DNA of 64,000 bases from Pseudobacteriovorax antillogorgiicola (GCF_900177345.1 NZ_FWZT01000002.1:186001-250000), one strand, 5' to 3'; positions 1-9,669 are shown, numbered from the stretch's first letter. Translations and numbers: made by a program. Notes: generated from the sequence alone by a model not told the origin.

Positions 1-376
1 CTATGATATCCGATCGTCGATAAGCTTCCTGAAGCAGAAGTCCGCTGGCAGCGTCTAACTGTAGTTCCCAGCCATCTTTTAGCCTTACTTTGATTATGCC
101 GCGATCTGGCCTCACATCAAGTCTCGATACGTCAGACCAACTTTCTATTCGGCCATGTTCTGCTTGGCTTCGCGCCTGACTGAGAACATCTTCAAAGCTA
201 ATGTCCAGGACATAGGCCTGGGCTCTTTGAGTAGGTGGTTGAATCCAGCTCCATTCCTTTTTGATCTGTAGTAGGAGTCCGCTGATAATTATAGTCAATA
301 TGGGAAGCGTTGCTGTGATTGCGACTTTATAGTGCCAACGGCGAGCCCAACGAGACATTCGAATTCGTGGAGACAT
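1..376 (-). CDS. PepSY-type membrane protein (N-terminal part, runs off window)
   Basis: Reading leftward from an ATG at 374-376, the frame stays open for 125 codons to the window edge. The N-terminus is basic (several Arg and Trp), followed by one hydrophobic helix (about residues 17-37, ending GLLLQ) and a KKEWSW juxtamembrane stretch. A soluble part follows with a strand pattern LDVRPDRGIIKVRLKDGWE then LDAASGLLLQ. This is the layout of PepSY-associated TM-helix proteins, in which a helix precedes a PepSY domain whose last strand pairs ask for 'D..G.v'. Such proteins are often linked to iron or redox membrane reductases, but the rest of the gene is missing, so the exact role cannot be read. 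Divergent from the propeller gene at 562. Confidence 0.6.
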   Translation of the reverse strand, partial: MSPRIRMSRWARRWHYKVAITATLPILTIIISGLLLQIKKEWSWIQPPTQRAQAYVLDISFEDVLSQARSQAEHGRIESWSDVSRLDVRPDRGIIKVRLKDGWELQLDAASGLLLQEAYRRSDII

Positions 377-561
377 AGTTAAACCTCTTTGAAGTGATGC
401 ATACAGAGCCATGATCTCTGCTAAACTTGCCAATTATTTCTAAACTTGCAAGTCCCAGTTAAACTTTATGTAAATTATTTCTAGTTTTTCATCTATTTCG
501 TGCTAAGAACATGAGCAAAGTCTTAGATCTATCGCATCTCTACCAAATAAGCGAGGTTCAC

Positions 562-3500
562 ATGAGTTTAAAGCAATTCGCTTACATGTTAACGGTAACC
601 ACGAGCATGGCTTTACAGAGTAATTGTCATGCACAAAATCCACCACCAATCCTGGGTAAGGACATTGCGAAGTCCCTTGAACTTCGAGAGTTAGGGCCGG
701 CCTTTATGTCTGGCAGAATTTCCGATATCGCCATTCATCCAAAGCAGCCCCATACTTGGTATATCGGTGTGGGATCGGGGGGTGTCTGGAAAACGAACAA
801 CGCTGGAGTCCAGTGGCAGCCAATTTTTGATGAGCAAAGTGTCTATTCGATTGGCGCACTCGCCATTGATCCCAATGCACCAGAAACAATTTGGGTTGGC
901 ACAGGCGAGAACGTAGGCGGACGTCACGTGAGCTTTGGAGATGGTGTCTACCGCAGCCTTAATGGTGGCAAAGACTGGCAAAACATGGGTCTTAAGAACT
1001 CCGAGCATATCTCTAAAATCATCGTTCACCCTAAAGACTCAAAAACTCTTTGGGTTGCTGCCCAAGGACCATTATGGAGTTCCGGCGGCGAGCGCGGCCT
1101 CTACCTTTCTAGAGACGGTGGGAAAAGCTGGAAGAAGACGCTCGGCGATAAAGAGTGGACCGGTGTGACTGACCTTGTGATCCACCCTAAGAACCCTGAT
1201 ATTTTATTCGCTGCTACTTGGCAGCGTCATCGTACTGTGGCTTCCTACATGGGTGGAGGTCCCAAAACAGCACTTTATCGATCGGATGATGGGGGCGAAA
1301 GCTGGCGTAAGCTAAGTGCCGGACTCCCGAAAGAATCCATGGGGAAAATCGGTTTAGGCATCTCTCCAATCAACCCCGATATCGTTTATGCGGCTATCGA
1401 ACTGCATCGCCGACAAGGAGCCATTTACCGTAGTGACGACGGCGGTAATAATTGGCAAAAGATGTCAGACACTGTCTCTGGTGGTACGGGTCCTCACTAC
1501 TATCAAGAGCTTTATGTGAGCCCCCATAAACTAGACTTGATTTACCTAGCTGATGTTTGGCTCCAAGTGTCTGAAGATGGTGGCAAGACCTTTAGAAAAC
1601 TTGAAAATCAACAGAAACACTCCGATCATCATGCTCTGGCATTCAAGGACGACGATCCTAATTTCATGCTACTCGGATCTGATGGCGGTTTGTATGAGTC
1701 CTATGACAAGGGAGATAGCTGGCGATATGTGGAAAATCTTCCCACGCTGCAATTCTATAAGGTGGCCGTTGATGATGCCAAACCATTCTACAATATCTAT
1801 GGCGGAACCCAGGACAATGCGAGTCAGCGTGGACCATCTCGAACACTCAATAATTACGGTATTCAAAACGCTGATTGGTCGGTTGTGCTCAGTGGGGATG
1901 GTCACCAACCTGCTACGGAACCAGGGACCGATAAGTTTTTCTATGCTCAGTGGCAACAGGGGCAGATTCATCGGATTGATTCGTTAACAGGTGAGAAGGT
2001 AAGTATTCGCCCACAGCCTGGAAAAAATGATCCCATTGAACGGGTGAATTGGGATGCACCTATCGTGGTAGATCCCAGCACTCCGCAACGAATCTACTTT
2101 GGTTCTCAGAGACTCTGGCGTTCCGATGACAGAGGTGACTCATGGACAGCAATATCACCAGATTTGACACGAAATGAAACTCGCCTAGACCTCCCGATCA
2201 TGGGCAGAAAGTGGGGCTGGAATGCCCACTGGGATGTTTACGCCATGAGTGATTTCAATACCATTACAAATATATCACCTTCACCAAAGGACCCCAATCT
2301 TGTCTATGTAGGAACCGACGACGGAATCATTCAAATCACGGAGGATGGGGGTAAAAGCTGGCGGAAAGTCGATGTGGAGTCACTACCCGATGTTCCAGCC
2401 CGTGCCTTTGTCAACGATATCAAAGCAGACCGTTTCAATACCAATCGTGTCTACGTAGCCTTGGATCATCACAAGGAAGGAGATTTCAAGCCTTATGTCT
2501 ATGTCAGTGATAATCGAGGCCGCAGCTGGCGCAGTCTGCGTGGAAATCTTCCAGATAATCATCTTGCTTGGCGAATCGTACAGGATCCAAAGAAGGCTAA
2601 TATCCTATATCTAGGAACTGAGTTTGGCTTGTTTGTAAGCCTTAATAGTGGAAAAGCTTGGACCAAACTTGGCAATCTTCCAACGATTTCAGTTCGAGAC
2701 ATAGCTATTCATGAAAGAGAAAATGACTTGATAGTGGCAACTTTCGGTCGTGGAATTTGGGTGCTTGATGATCTTAGTCCTCTCCAAGAGTTCTCGCCTG
2801 AGATCAATAAAACAGTCGCTCATCTTTTCCCAGTTCGTGATGCATGGTGGTATATCGAGAAACAGCCTTATGGTTTCGGTAAGTATGGTTTTCAAGGAGC
2901 AAGCAAGTTTTTTGCTGATAATCCACCTTATGGAGCGGTATTCCAAGTTTTTGTCTCAGAAGATCTTAAGAGCGCCTCTGAGCTTCGCAAAGAGAACGAG
3001 GCCAAGAGCAAGGATCTCAATAAATTCCCAAGTTGGCAAATCTTGGATCAAGAGCTAAGTGCCGAAGCTGAGAAAATCTGGCTTCTGATTGAAGATGAGC
3101 AAGGCAAGATGCTCAAGAGAATCCCAGTTCCTGCTAAAAAGGGCTTCCAAAAAGTCTCCTGGAATCTAAAACAGTCCTGGTCTGCTGCGGTTACCAGCCA
3201 AGCTATGCTAGATCAGATGAAGAATGCAAAAGCAGATTGGGACAAGCCTTTCGTTGAGCAGATGGCTGCTCCAGGGAGTTATAGAGCTACCTTAATTTTG
3301 GAAGAGGAAGGTCAGATCAAAACCCTAGGCAAGACACAAACATTTGAAGTGAAACGATTGCATGAGCCGTATTTAAAGGGCCAAAGCTTTGTAGAACAGG
3401 AAGCAGATGTTCGAAAAGTGAGGTTGATGCAAGAATCAGTGATGGCAGCTGGTGCAATTATTGACGAGCAAAAACAAAAAATCGAACTCTGGAAAGCAGC

Positions 3501-3885
3501 CATCCAAGGGTCGGCTGTTCACCCTAAGACTCTTGCCCAGAAGCTTCACATCATGGCCACGAGTATCCGCAACATGGAACAGCAATTGAGAGGGTCAGCA
3601 GCGAAGAGGAATCTTCAAGAGAAGAAGATGCCGACTATCAATGATAGAATGTCTCCCGCTATTTTCGCATTGGCAAACTCTAGCTATGGTCTGACTCCCA
3701 ATCATCGAAGTGGTTTGATATTGGCGGAAGAGCAGCTTAAGGAGATTGGTACGCAGCTGACTAAGTTAGTTGAGAGCGATATCCCTTCTTTCGAACGTCA
3801 GTTGGATGAAGTCGGTGTGCCCTGGACACCGGGGCGCCCTCTCCCTATTATGGGAACGCGGATCTCTCGATCTGCCCAGCCCTAA
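562..3885 (+). CDS. Secreted BNR/sortilin-like beta-propeller protein ('glycosyl hydrolase' family)
   Basis: 1107 aa from the ATG at 562, chosen because GAGG lies just upstream and the next residues form a signal peptide (MSLKQFAYMLTV... cut near CHAQ). An in-frame ATG at 511 gives a longer, unlikely start. The chain carries many BNR/Asp-box motifs (SxDGGxxW: SRDGGKSW, SDDGGESW, SEDGGKTF, TEDGGKSW), one per propeller blade. The family is annotated as VPS10/sortilin-N-like or WD40/YVTN/BNR-like 'glycosyl hydrolase' of about 1000-1100 aa. The C-terminal 300 residues are a helical, lysine/glutamine-rich region typical of these proteins. The enzymatic activity of the family is unproven. Periplasmic or extracellular location is inferred from the signal peptide. 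It stands alone in its strand context. Confidence 0.8.
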   Translation: MSLKQFAYMLTVTTSMALQSNCHAQNPPPILGKDIAKSLELRELGPAFMSGRISDIAIHPKQPHTWYIGVGSGGVWKTNNAGVQWQPIFDEQSVYSIGALAIDPNAPETIWVGTGENVGGRHVSFGDGVYRSLNGGKDWQNMGLKNSEHISKIIVHPKDSKTLWVAAQGPLWSSGGERGLYLSRDGGKSWKKTLGDKEWTGVTDLVIHPKNPDILFAATWQRHRTVASYMGGGPKTALYRSDDGGESWRKLSAGLPKESMGKIGLGISPINPDIVYAAIELHRRQGAIYRSDDGGNNWQKMSDTVSGGTGPHYYQELYVSPHKLDLIYLADVWLQVSEDGGKTFRKLENQQKHSDHHALAFKDDDPNFMLLGSDGGLYESYDKGDSWRYVENLPTLQFYKVAVDDAKPFYNIYGGTQDNASQRGPSRTLNNYGIQNADWSVVLSGDGHQPATEPGTDKFFYAQWQQGQIHRIDSLTGEKVSIRPQPGKNDPIERVNWDAPIVVDPSTPQRIYFGSQRLWRSDDRGDSWTAISPDLTRNETRLDLPIMGRKWGWNAHWDVYAMSDFNTITNISPSPKDPNLVYVGTDDGIIQITEDGGKSWRKVDVESLPDVPARAFVNDIKADRFNTNRVYVALDHHKEGDFKPYVYVSDNRGRSWRSLRGNLPDNHLAWRIVQDPKKANILYLGTEFGLFVSLNSGKAWTKLGNLPTISVRDIAIHERENDLIVATFGRGIWVLDDLSPLQEFSPEINKTVAHLFPVRDAWWYIEKQPYGFGKYGFQGASKFFADNPPYGAVFQVFVSEDLKSASELRKENEAKSKDLNKFPSWQILDQELSAEAEKIWLLIEDEQGKMLKRIPVPAKKGFQKVSWNLKQSWSAAVTSQAMLDQMKNAKADWDKPFVEQMAAPGSYRATLILEEEGQIKTLGKTQTFEVKRLHEPYLKGQSFVEQEADVRKVRLMQESVMAAGAIIDEQKQKIELWKAAIQGSAVHPKTLAQKLHIMATSIRNMEQQLRGSAAKRNLQEKKMPTINDRMSPAIFALANSSYGLTPNHRSGLILAEEQLKEIGTQLTKLVESDIPSFERQLDEVGVPWTPGRPLPIMGTRISRSAQP

Positions 3886-3918
3886 TCGAGCAAGGAAGAG
3901 GACACGTCTGCCTATGCC

Positions 3919-4394
3919 ATGGTCGAAATTTAGAAGGACGAGCACTCACGAGATAAGTGCATTGCACGGGATCAAATGTCTTTGGTGAGTGCCTCGATTT
4001 CCTCGATGGGCAGCTCAGTAGCTTCAGCAATAAGCATCTTGTCGAGACCTTTTTGAATTAGAGCAAGGGCTATGGCTTGTTGGGCTTCTTTTCTGCCTTT
4101 TTCTTTTCCTTTGGCTTCACCCCTGGCTTCGCCTCTTGCTTCACCCTCAGCGATCCAATTGTCGATCTTTTTCGAAAGCATGATTTCAACCTCGTCTAAA
4201 CTTTTCACTTTAATGGAAGGATCTCTTTCCTCCGCGCGTGTTACAGCAGTAACATAGGCTATGAAAGCTTGAGCTATATCAGCAAACTCAGGAGAACTTT
4301 CCAAAACCCGTTTTAGCAGCAAAAACGTAGTGTAGAGATTCTTCTGATCCGCCTGCTCTAGGGCAAATATCGGTGCCACAAGATTATCGGAGCT
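3919..4394. repeat. Tandem duplication, copy 1 (476 bp)
   Basis: This stretch is nearly identical to 4425-4924, starting at the shared ATGGTCGAAATTTAGAAG and ending at AGATTATCGGAGCT. The 24-bp length difference is two 12-bp units of an internal microsatellite (GGCTTCACCCCT). Copy 1 duplicates only the 3' end of the Rpn-family gene plus its downstream flank. Confidence 0.9.
3972..4394 (-). pseudogene. Duplicated 3' fragment of Rpn-family nuclease gene
   Basis: The reading frame reproduces the last about 135 residues of the full gene at 4478-5455 (from VAPIFALEQADQ to the C-terminus), with two fewer GEAR repeats and a few base changes. It lacks the PD-(D/E)XK N-terminal nuclease part and has no ribosome-binding site, so it is read as a non-functional duplicate. 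A short product from the ATG at 4377-4379 cannot be excluded. Confidence 0.8.
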
Positions 4395-4424
4395 TATATC
4401 TTTCGATCACGTCTAGCTCGTCTT

Positions 4425-4924
4425 ATGGTCGAAATTTAGAAGAACGAGCACTCACGAGCTAAGTGCATCGCACGGGATCAAATGTCTTTGGTGAGTGCCT
4501 CGATTTCCTCGATGGGCAGCTCAGTAGCTTCAGCAATAAGCATCTTGTCGAGACCTTTTTGAATTAGAGCAAGGGCTATGGCTTGCTGGGCCTCTTTTCT
4601 GCCTTTTTCTTTTCCTTTGGCTTCACCCCTGGCTTCACCCCTGGCTTCACCCCTGGCTTCACCCCTGGCTTCGCCTTCAGCAATCCAATTATCGATCTTT
4701 TTCGAAAGCATGATTTCAACCTCGTCTAAACTTTTCACTTTAATGGAAGGATCTCTTTCCTCCGCGCGTGTTACAGCAGTAACATACGCTATGAAAGCTT
4801 GAGCTATATCAGCAAACTCAGGAGAACTTTCCAAAACCCGTTTTAGCAGCAAAAACGTAGTGTAGAGATTCTTCTGATCCGCCTGCTCTAAGGCAAATAT
4901 CGGTGCCACAAGATTATCGGAGCT
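4425..4924. repeat. Tandem duplication, copy 2 (500 bp), inside the intact Rpn gene
   Basis: Counterpart of 3919-4394. The 12-bp microsatellite GGCTTCACCCCT at about 4619-4675 encodes a run of Gly-Glu-Ala-Arg tetrapeptides and has about four units here against about two in copy 1, indicating slippage after duplication. Confidence 0.9.
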
Positions 4925-5455
4925 GATGTCGTCATCGCTCACTGGCACACGTTTTTCATCAAGCAGAAAAAACTGGATCTCGGGCTGGTACGGCTTCAAA
5001 GCATCAGGACAATCAGGATGCAGCAAATCAGCCATTGAGACGCCTGCCTTCCACTCCTTTTCTCCATTATATAACACTAAAGGCAGCACAGGCGGAAGCT
5101 TATCAGTTATTTTTCCTTCTTTCACAAGCTGTAGAAACAACAAGTTGACGTAGGCGAGAATTCTAACCGGCATGAATCGATCTACAGAACTCTGGAACTC
5201 AAGAAATAGGATAATGTAGAGGTCTCTATCATGCCACTTCGCCTTCCAAATGATGTCCGATTCACGCTTTCTGAGCTTTTTCGTGACAAACTTGGGGCTT
5301 AGGGTATGGAGGCTATCCCAGTCTATATCATTGACCCATGGCTGCTTGACAAAGTTCACCAGCAAGTCTCTCACCATTTTTGGATAGGAGAATAGCTGGG
5401 TGTAGGCTGGATCAAAAGGGGTTGGCTGTGAATCGCTATCATTGTGTTTTGACAT
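4478..5455 (-). CDS. Rpn-family (transposase_31/PDDEXK_2) nuclease-like protein
   Basis: 325 aa with GGAGGAG just upstream of the ATG. It opens with the family signature around FDPAYTQLFSYPKMVRDLL and carries PD-(D/E)XK-type elements: Asp in ESDIIWKAKW followed by LEFQSSVD and a hydrophobic helix (PVRILAYVNLLFLQL). Rpn proteins (formerly 'putative transposases', PF04754) are recombination-promoting or phage-defence nucleases. The C-terminus has the typical hypervariable tail: KKIDNWIAEGE, then GEAR repeats and a helix with IALALIQKGLDKMLIAEATELPIEEIEAL. The tail is encoded by a slipping 12-bp repeat and its gene 3' end is duplicated downstream. A standalone chromosomal member of a multi-copy family; activity not shown here. 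Confidence 0.85.
   Translation of the reverse strand: MSKHNDSDSQPTPFDPAYTQLFSYPKMVRDLLVNFVKQPWVNDIDWDSLHTLSPKFVTKKLRKRESDIIWKAKWHDRDLYIILFLEFQSSVDRFMPVRILAYVNLLFLQLVKEGKITDKLPPVLPLVLYNGEKEWKAGVSMADLLHPDCPDALKPYQPEIQFFLLDEKRVPVSDDDISSDNLVAPIFALEQADQKNLYTTFLLLKRVLESSPEFADIAQAFIAYVTAVTRAEERDPSIKVKSLDEVEIMLSKKIDNWIAEGEARGEARGEARGEARGEAKGKEKGRKEAQQAIALALIQKGLDKMLIAEATELPIEEIEALTKDI
4619..4675. repeat. 12-bp microsatellite coding Gly-Glu-Ala-Arg repeats
   Basis: Four full GGCTTCACCCCT units plus a partial one inside the Rpn gene, read on the minus strand as GEAR repeats. The shorter array in the duplicated fragment (about 4111-4146) shows that the length varies. Confidence 0.85.
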
Positions 5456-5658
5456 AGCTCCTCCAGGACTCTTAGGAAAAGACTTAAGTTAATGTTATCA
5501 AGGAGTAAATGCTAGAATAATGTGGGTCAGGATCTCGTCGAAATGAGAGCTGCCATGATTTTGTCCAGAGAGAAGGCTAAAGTTTCTCGGCACTACCGCG
5601 GCTAACTTGTTCGCAAAAGCAAATATCGTATGTAGGACTGGATTTCCAGAATAGAGAC

Positions 5659-6771
5659 CTACCATAGTGTGTCCTTACAACCGTTGAATCTTGCAAACTC
5701 TTTTAGTCTTGGTGAAATCTGCTTCGAAATATCAGCCGAACTTTCAGAATGAAGAGAATTGACGATCAAAGTCTGAGAGCTTCTATCAGCCTTGCAATCG
5801 ATTCTCCCGATGGCTTTTGTCCCCTTGAAAATTGGCAGGCAGAAATAGCCAAATTTTCTTTTGGCCTCTGGAACGTAGCACTCCAATTGATAGCTGTAGT
5901 TAAAAATCTCTTGCAATCTACTCCGTTGAATCACCATGTTGTCAAAAGGTGAGAGAATATGAACCTTAGATTTTGTACTTGTTTTCAACTCAAGATGTTC
6001 AGGGAAAGTAAAGTAGTCTTCCGATAGACCCTTGATATTTATTCTAGTTAGTTGACCATCCATGGTAAGATCTTCAGCGACTTTCTTGACTCCATCGCGA
6101 ACTTTGCTCTTGTTAAGGTAGGCAATTCCCTTAGCAGTAGCAAATCCTTGGTGACGGATCGTACGATTAATAAGGTATTGGTAGTATTCCTCCTCGGTGG
6201 GGAACGATTGATCAATCTCCCCGGGAATGACGTTTTCAGGCAAATCATAGACTTTGCGAAAAGCCTCTCGGCGCGTCACTTCTAGATCACCATCAAGGAA
6301 GAGCCTTTCCAATGCTTTCTTTGCTGGCTTCCAATCCCACCATCCAGACGATGTTTTCTTGAGTTCTCTCTTAAAATCAGAGGATTGTAGCGGACCTTCA
6401 TCTCTGATTCTCTTAAGAACCAGTTTCATCATCTTTTTGTCACGGTTCCAATTGCTTGTTTCTCTAAATTGCCTCTTTAGATACAAACTATAGCGATAGT
6501 CACGCATCGGAAGAATAGAAGCAGCGTGGGACCAATATTCAAAAACGACCCTTTGCTCGACTAACTGATCAAGCTCTACAGGACGATAATTAGAGTTTCT
6601 TGCCCAGAGAACATGATGGTGGGCTTTTTCCAAGACTGAAATAGTATCAAGTTGAACGTAGCCAAGGTGCTCTATGATGGCCTTCGTGTCCTTGGAATCA
6701 GAGTCTAATTTCTGACAACTGAAGATCATTTTTTTCGCTGAGCTAAGTGTCAGAACTCTATTTTTTGGCAA
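5659..6771 (-). CDS. YcaQ/AlkX-like winged-helix DNA glycosylase (HTH_42)
   Basis: 370 aa, a usual length for the HTH_42 (PF06224) family. Family features visible: N-terminal HTH with HLGYVQLDTI, holding the Q-L-D (Q40, D42) motif of the YcaQ/AlkX branch in the place of QxQ in AlkZ; ARNSNYRP; and YWSHAASILPMRDY. In the family this fold unhooks interstrand crosslinks or excises bulky N-alkyl lesions, with the QxD Asp/Gln pair at the active site. Interstrand-crosslink activity is known for E. coli YcaQ; for this protein it is inferred. It begins 12 bp after the histidine phosphatase gene stop and is probably co-transcribed with it. Confidence 0.8.
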   Translation of the reverse strand: MPKNRVLTLSSAKKMIFSCQKLDSDSKDTKAIIEHLGYVQLDTISVLEKAHHHVLWARNSNYRPVELDQLVEQRVVFEYWSHAASILPMRDYRYSLYLKRQFRETSNWNRDKKMMKLVLKRIRDEGPLQSSDFKRELKKTSSGWWDWKPAKKALERLFLDGDLEVTRREAFRKVYDLPENVIPGEIDQSFPTEEEYYQYLINRTIRHQGFATAKGIAYLNKSKVRDGVKKVAEDLTMDGQLTRINIKGLSEDYFTFPEHLELKTSTKSKVHILSPFDNMVIQRSRLQEIFNYSYQLECYVPEAKRKFGYFCLPIFKGTKAIGRIDCKADRSSQTLIVNSLHSESSADISKQISPRLKEFARFNGCKDTLW

Positions 6772-6783
6772 CTCATGATTCCT

Positions 6784-7434
6784 TTATTGAAGCCTAGTTT
6801 CGGCGTGACCAGAAGCCTCGATTGTTATGGGAGTTTGGTCTTGATCCGTAAATATTTCCCCGAGAAGTTTAGCACTATCGAATGTTTTATCCCAAGAGAT
6901 AGCATCGGAGACAGTTATCTTGATAAGGTCTGGATTCTTCAATTGGCGACTCTCCTGAAAGCCAAAACCTGAATCCAATGAGTTCAATAGAAGGCTAATG
7001 AGGTTTCCATGGCTAGATAAAAGCAGAGTTCCACTCTCTTCTGATTTCAGCCTATCTATCAATCGAATGATTCTGTCCTGACCTTTGCGGCATGACTCTC
7101 CATCTGGATATGAGAAAGTGAAGTCATTCCAGGATCTCTCAAAAATATCCCAGAAATCATTGGGATCAGGTAAAAATTGATGGGTTACATGACATTCATG
7201 AAGATCCTGTTCGATTGTGAATGGTCGTCCAATGCTTTCAATAAATGGCTTGATAGTATCAATACATCTTTTGTACGGACTGGAGAATACTTTATCGATT
7301 CCCAAGCTATTCAATACGGAAACCAATCGCCTGGATTGCTGCTGGCCCTTCTCAGTAAGTGGCCATTCCTCACTAGGTAGGTTGCTCCGTGGATTTGACT
7401 GCGAATGTCGCAGGAGATAAATTGTTAAACTCAT
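6784..7434 (-). CDS. Histidine phosphatase (phosphoglycerate mutase-like)
   Basis: 216 aa from the ATG at 7432-7434, preferred over the upstream ATG at 7497 because a GGGGGTCC stretch precedes it and the domain begins at once (SLTIYLLRHSQSN). Catalytic pieces of the branch-1/2 histidine phosphatase fold are present: the LLRHS phospho-acceptor His, VFSSPYKRCIDT (Arg), an acidic HECHVTH segment, and LLSSHGNLISLLL with the second His. The RHS in place of the common RHG is seen in many small members. Substrate unknown. First gene of a two-gene run with the YcaQ-like gene. Confidence 0.8.
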   Translation of the reverse strand: MSLTIYLLRHSQSNPRSNLPSEEWPLTEKGQQQSRRLVSVLNSLGIDKVFSSPYKRCIDTIKPFIESIGRPFTIEQDLHECHVTHQFLPDPNDFWDIFERSWNDFTFSYPDGESCRKGQDRIIRLIDRLKSEESGTLLLSSHGNLISLLLNSLDSGFGFQESRQLKNPDLIKITVSDAISWDKTFDSAKLLGEIFTDQDQTPITIEASGHAETRLQ

Positions 7435-7698
7435 AGGACCCCCAATGTTTGATTCATGAAACGCATTTTTGAGCAGCCATTTTGAGAGCTTTCCCACCTA
7501 TTGCGTGATATGGAGAAGCCAGCAAAAAAGCCCATAATATCAGATATCAATAATAAAACTTTAGCGGAAATATTTTTTCCGAATCATTTTTAGCCCCTAG
7601 TGTCATTGGGAACCTATCATGACGCCATGGTCCTGAAAACTCTCCAAAGTGGCTCTGATAGTGCAAATTGTCGTGTAGAACTATTAGAGAGGTCCCTA

Positions 7699-8970
7699 AT
7701 GATGAAGCATCTATTTGTTTTAGTCATTCTCATTTTACCAGCTATCTTTCAGAACTGCAGTGACGTTGCGCAGTTTGCAGGGATGAGAAGTGTTGGTGAT
7801 CCACCATCGGCAGCTGGTGGAGTCGATGACACTGGAATTAAGCCTGATACTGGTGATTCGGATGTCATAGTTGAGGTTGGGCCAAATCCAATCCCATCAG
7901 GTGCCTATAAGAACTCGATTCAGTTTAATTGCGGCGATGACAGCGTTCATAAAGAGAGAATTGATCTATCGGAACCCTCAGTGAGTTCTGTTGAGCTTGA
8001 TATCGAAGGCTTCTTCTGCCCTAAGCAGGTGGATAACTTGCACGTATTGCTACTGATGGATTTCTCTGGCTCCATGGGGCTACACAGAACATCTAGAGAC
8101 GGCCCCCTTGCTCCAGGGAATGATCCACAAGCAGCTGAGAACTGTGGTCGCCTAGAATCGACAATTGCTTTGTTAGAGACCATCTCAGCTCAGAAAAGCA
8201 TTGAAGATAAAGTAAAGATCGCCATGGTCCCCTTCGCGGGGCAAGTGGTGGAGGACTTTGTCATAGAATTCGTTGATATGGAGGAGTTTTATCAAAATCT
8301 TTCCGCCAACAATATTTGCCGATATATCGTTCAAGACCATAGCTTCGGGCTAGACCCTACCAATCCCGGGGCACTTTCCAGGGAAAGACCCCAGGGTAAA
8401 ATCGATGCAAGCACTAACTATCGAGCCGCGTTTGAAGGTGCTGAAGAGATCTTAAAAGCTGTAGAGGGTCGTAAAGTGGTCTATATGATATCTGATGGCT
8501 ATCCAACCTCCGGGGGTAGAGATCCTATTGAGATCAGCATCGATGCAGGCGAAAGGCTTCGCGACAAAGTTTCAAACATGACATTAAATGCAATATTATT
8601 AGGCGCAGGAACTCAGAAGGCTCAGGAACTACTTGAGTACGTCGCAGGTTCTAAGGAGAGAGTCCGAGCTGTGGCCTCGGCATCTCAACTGGCAGACGAA
8701 ATCGTTGTGTTTCCTCCTCCCGAAATAGATCCTGAGACGGCCCTAGCCAGCTATGCATCAGGTCGTGGAGATTGGCAGGATCTTGATTTTACTTTCTTTG
8801 AAGATCTAGGTGGAGGGCAGTGGCAATACCAAGTAAAAACTACGACTCTCGATATTGAGGCGGGCACTGACATCCAATCGATTTCAGTTCGAGTTTTAGG
8901 CTTCGAAGGTACAAGCTTCGAGCATCGGGTCGAAATTGAGCTGGCTAGAAGTGGAGTGAATGCCCTCTAG
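7699..8970 (+). CDS. Exported von Willebrand factor A domain protein
   Basis: 423 aa from the ATG at 7699, which has GAGAGG nine bases upstream; the next ATG at 7702 also fits. The N-terminus is hydrophobic (KHLFVLVILILPAIFQNCSD), so a signal peptide or lipid anchor at the Cys is likely although Asn precedes it. The VWA domain has the MIDAS metal motif DFSGS (LLLMDFSGSMG), the later Thr-containing segment and the Asp in MISDGYPTSGG. The C-terminal 100 residues form a beta-rich region (FEDLGGGQWQYQV). VWA domains bind ligands through a divalent metal. This is a likely surface protein of unknown partner. Confidence 0.75.
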   Translation: MMKHLFVLVILILPAIFQNCSDVAQFAGMRSVGDPPSAAGGVDDTGIKPDTGDSDVIVEVGPNPIPSGAYKNSIQFNCGDDSVHKERIDLSEPSVSSVELDIEGFFCPKQVDNLHVLLLMDFSGSMGLHRTSRDGPLAPGNDPQAAENCGRLESTIALLETISAQKSIEDKVKIAMVPFAGQVVEDFVIEFVDMEEFYQNLSANNICRYIVQDHSFGLDPTNPGALSRERPQGKIDASTNYRAAFEGAEEILKAVEGRKVVYMISDGYPTSGGRDPIEISIDAGERLRDKVSNMTLNAILLGAGTQKAQELLEYVAGSKERVRAVASASQLADEIVVFPPPEIDPETALASYASGRGDWQDLDFTFFEDLGGGQWQYQVKTTTLDIEAGTDIQSISVRVLGFEGTSFEHRVEIELARSGVNAL

Positions 8971-9006
8971 ATACAGGCCTTCGCTAGCTATAGCTTTACT
9001 AGTGGT

Positions 9007-9309
9007 TTAGTCACGCTCATAGCTAGAGATAATTGTTGTGGCCTCTACTGATGATTCGAAAAACTTGCGTTTTATTTCTAAGTACTCGGGATGGGAGAAA
9101 AATGTGTCGCTTTTCTCCTTACTCGGGAAGTATATAGCAAACACTCTATTGATAGGCCTTCCTTCTTCATTCTTCAAGACCTCGGAAACTTTAAAGTCGT
9201 ACCTGAATCCGCCGCCGGCGTTCTCAAGGAGTGGCTTCATTGCATTTCTGTAATCTGAGTAAACTTTTTCGTCCTTGACTTGCAACCCAACCATCATTTC
9301 ATAGTTCAT
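9007..9309 (-). CDS. DUF1330-like dimeric alpha/beta-barrel protein
   Basis: 100 aa with GGAGATACC ahead of the ATG. The pattern matches DUF1330/ABM-type small proteins: VKDEKVYSDYRNAMKPLLENAGGGFRYDF, then NRVFAIYFPSKEKSDTFF and HPEYLEIKRKFF. Members form ferredoxin-like dimers and some bind small aromatic ligands. No substrate can be read here. Lies convergent with the VWA gene. Confidence 0.65.
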   Translation of the reverse strand: MNYEMMVGLQVKDEKVYSDYRNAMKPLLENAGGGFRYDFKVSEVLKNEEGRPINRVFAIYFPSKEKSDTFFSHPEYLEIKRKFFESSVEATTIISSYERD

Positions 9310-9669
9310 TGGTATCTCCTACGCATTAGCCTACCGAGCATACCATCTTTGCTGGCCTTGGGTAGTATGGAATTTCTTTATGGTCGATTTGCAGCCAGTT
9401 CAAGTGATTGACAGGATAGTAGTCCAGAAAATTGAAGGACTGGTATCAACTCAAGTGGACTATGAAGCTGTAATTGATCGCTATTACGCTACAGCGTCTC
9501 TTTAGCCGTAGGGGGAGTAGGGGCACCTTCCCTCATAACGGACACCTGCCTTGGGTAGCATAAAAATTATCGGTCAAGGCCTTGTCTGGAGGTTTGACCG
9601 CAGCATAGTCAAGAGCTTCCCAGCTATTGAAGCAAGACTTAGAGGCAGAAGGACCTAGCCGTAAGCTAT
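9310..9669. other. Non-coding stretch before the IS remnant
   Basis: No gene with a ribosome-binding site is seen. Two short imperfect direct repeats lie here: CCTTGGGTAG at about 9357 and 9550, and AAGGCCTTGTCTGGAGGTTT at about 9575, resembling AAGCCTTGTCCGGAAGGTT at about 10380 past the transposase fragment. They may be relics of an insertion event. Confidence 0.4.

Noticed and set aside
4619-4675. CRISPR-like short repeats
   Set aside because: Units are contiguous 12-bp coding repeats without spacers; they form a protein tail.
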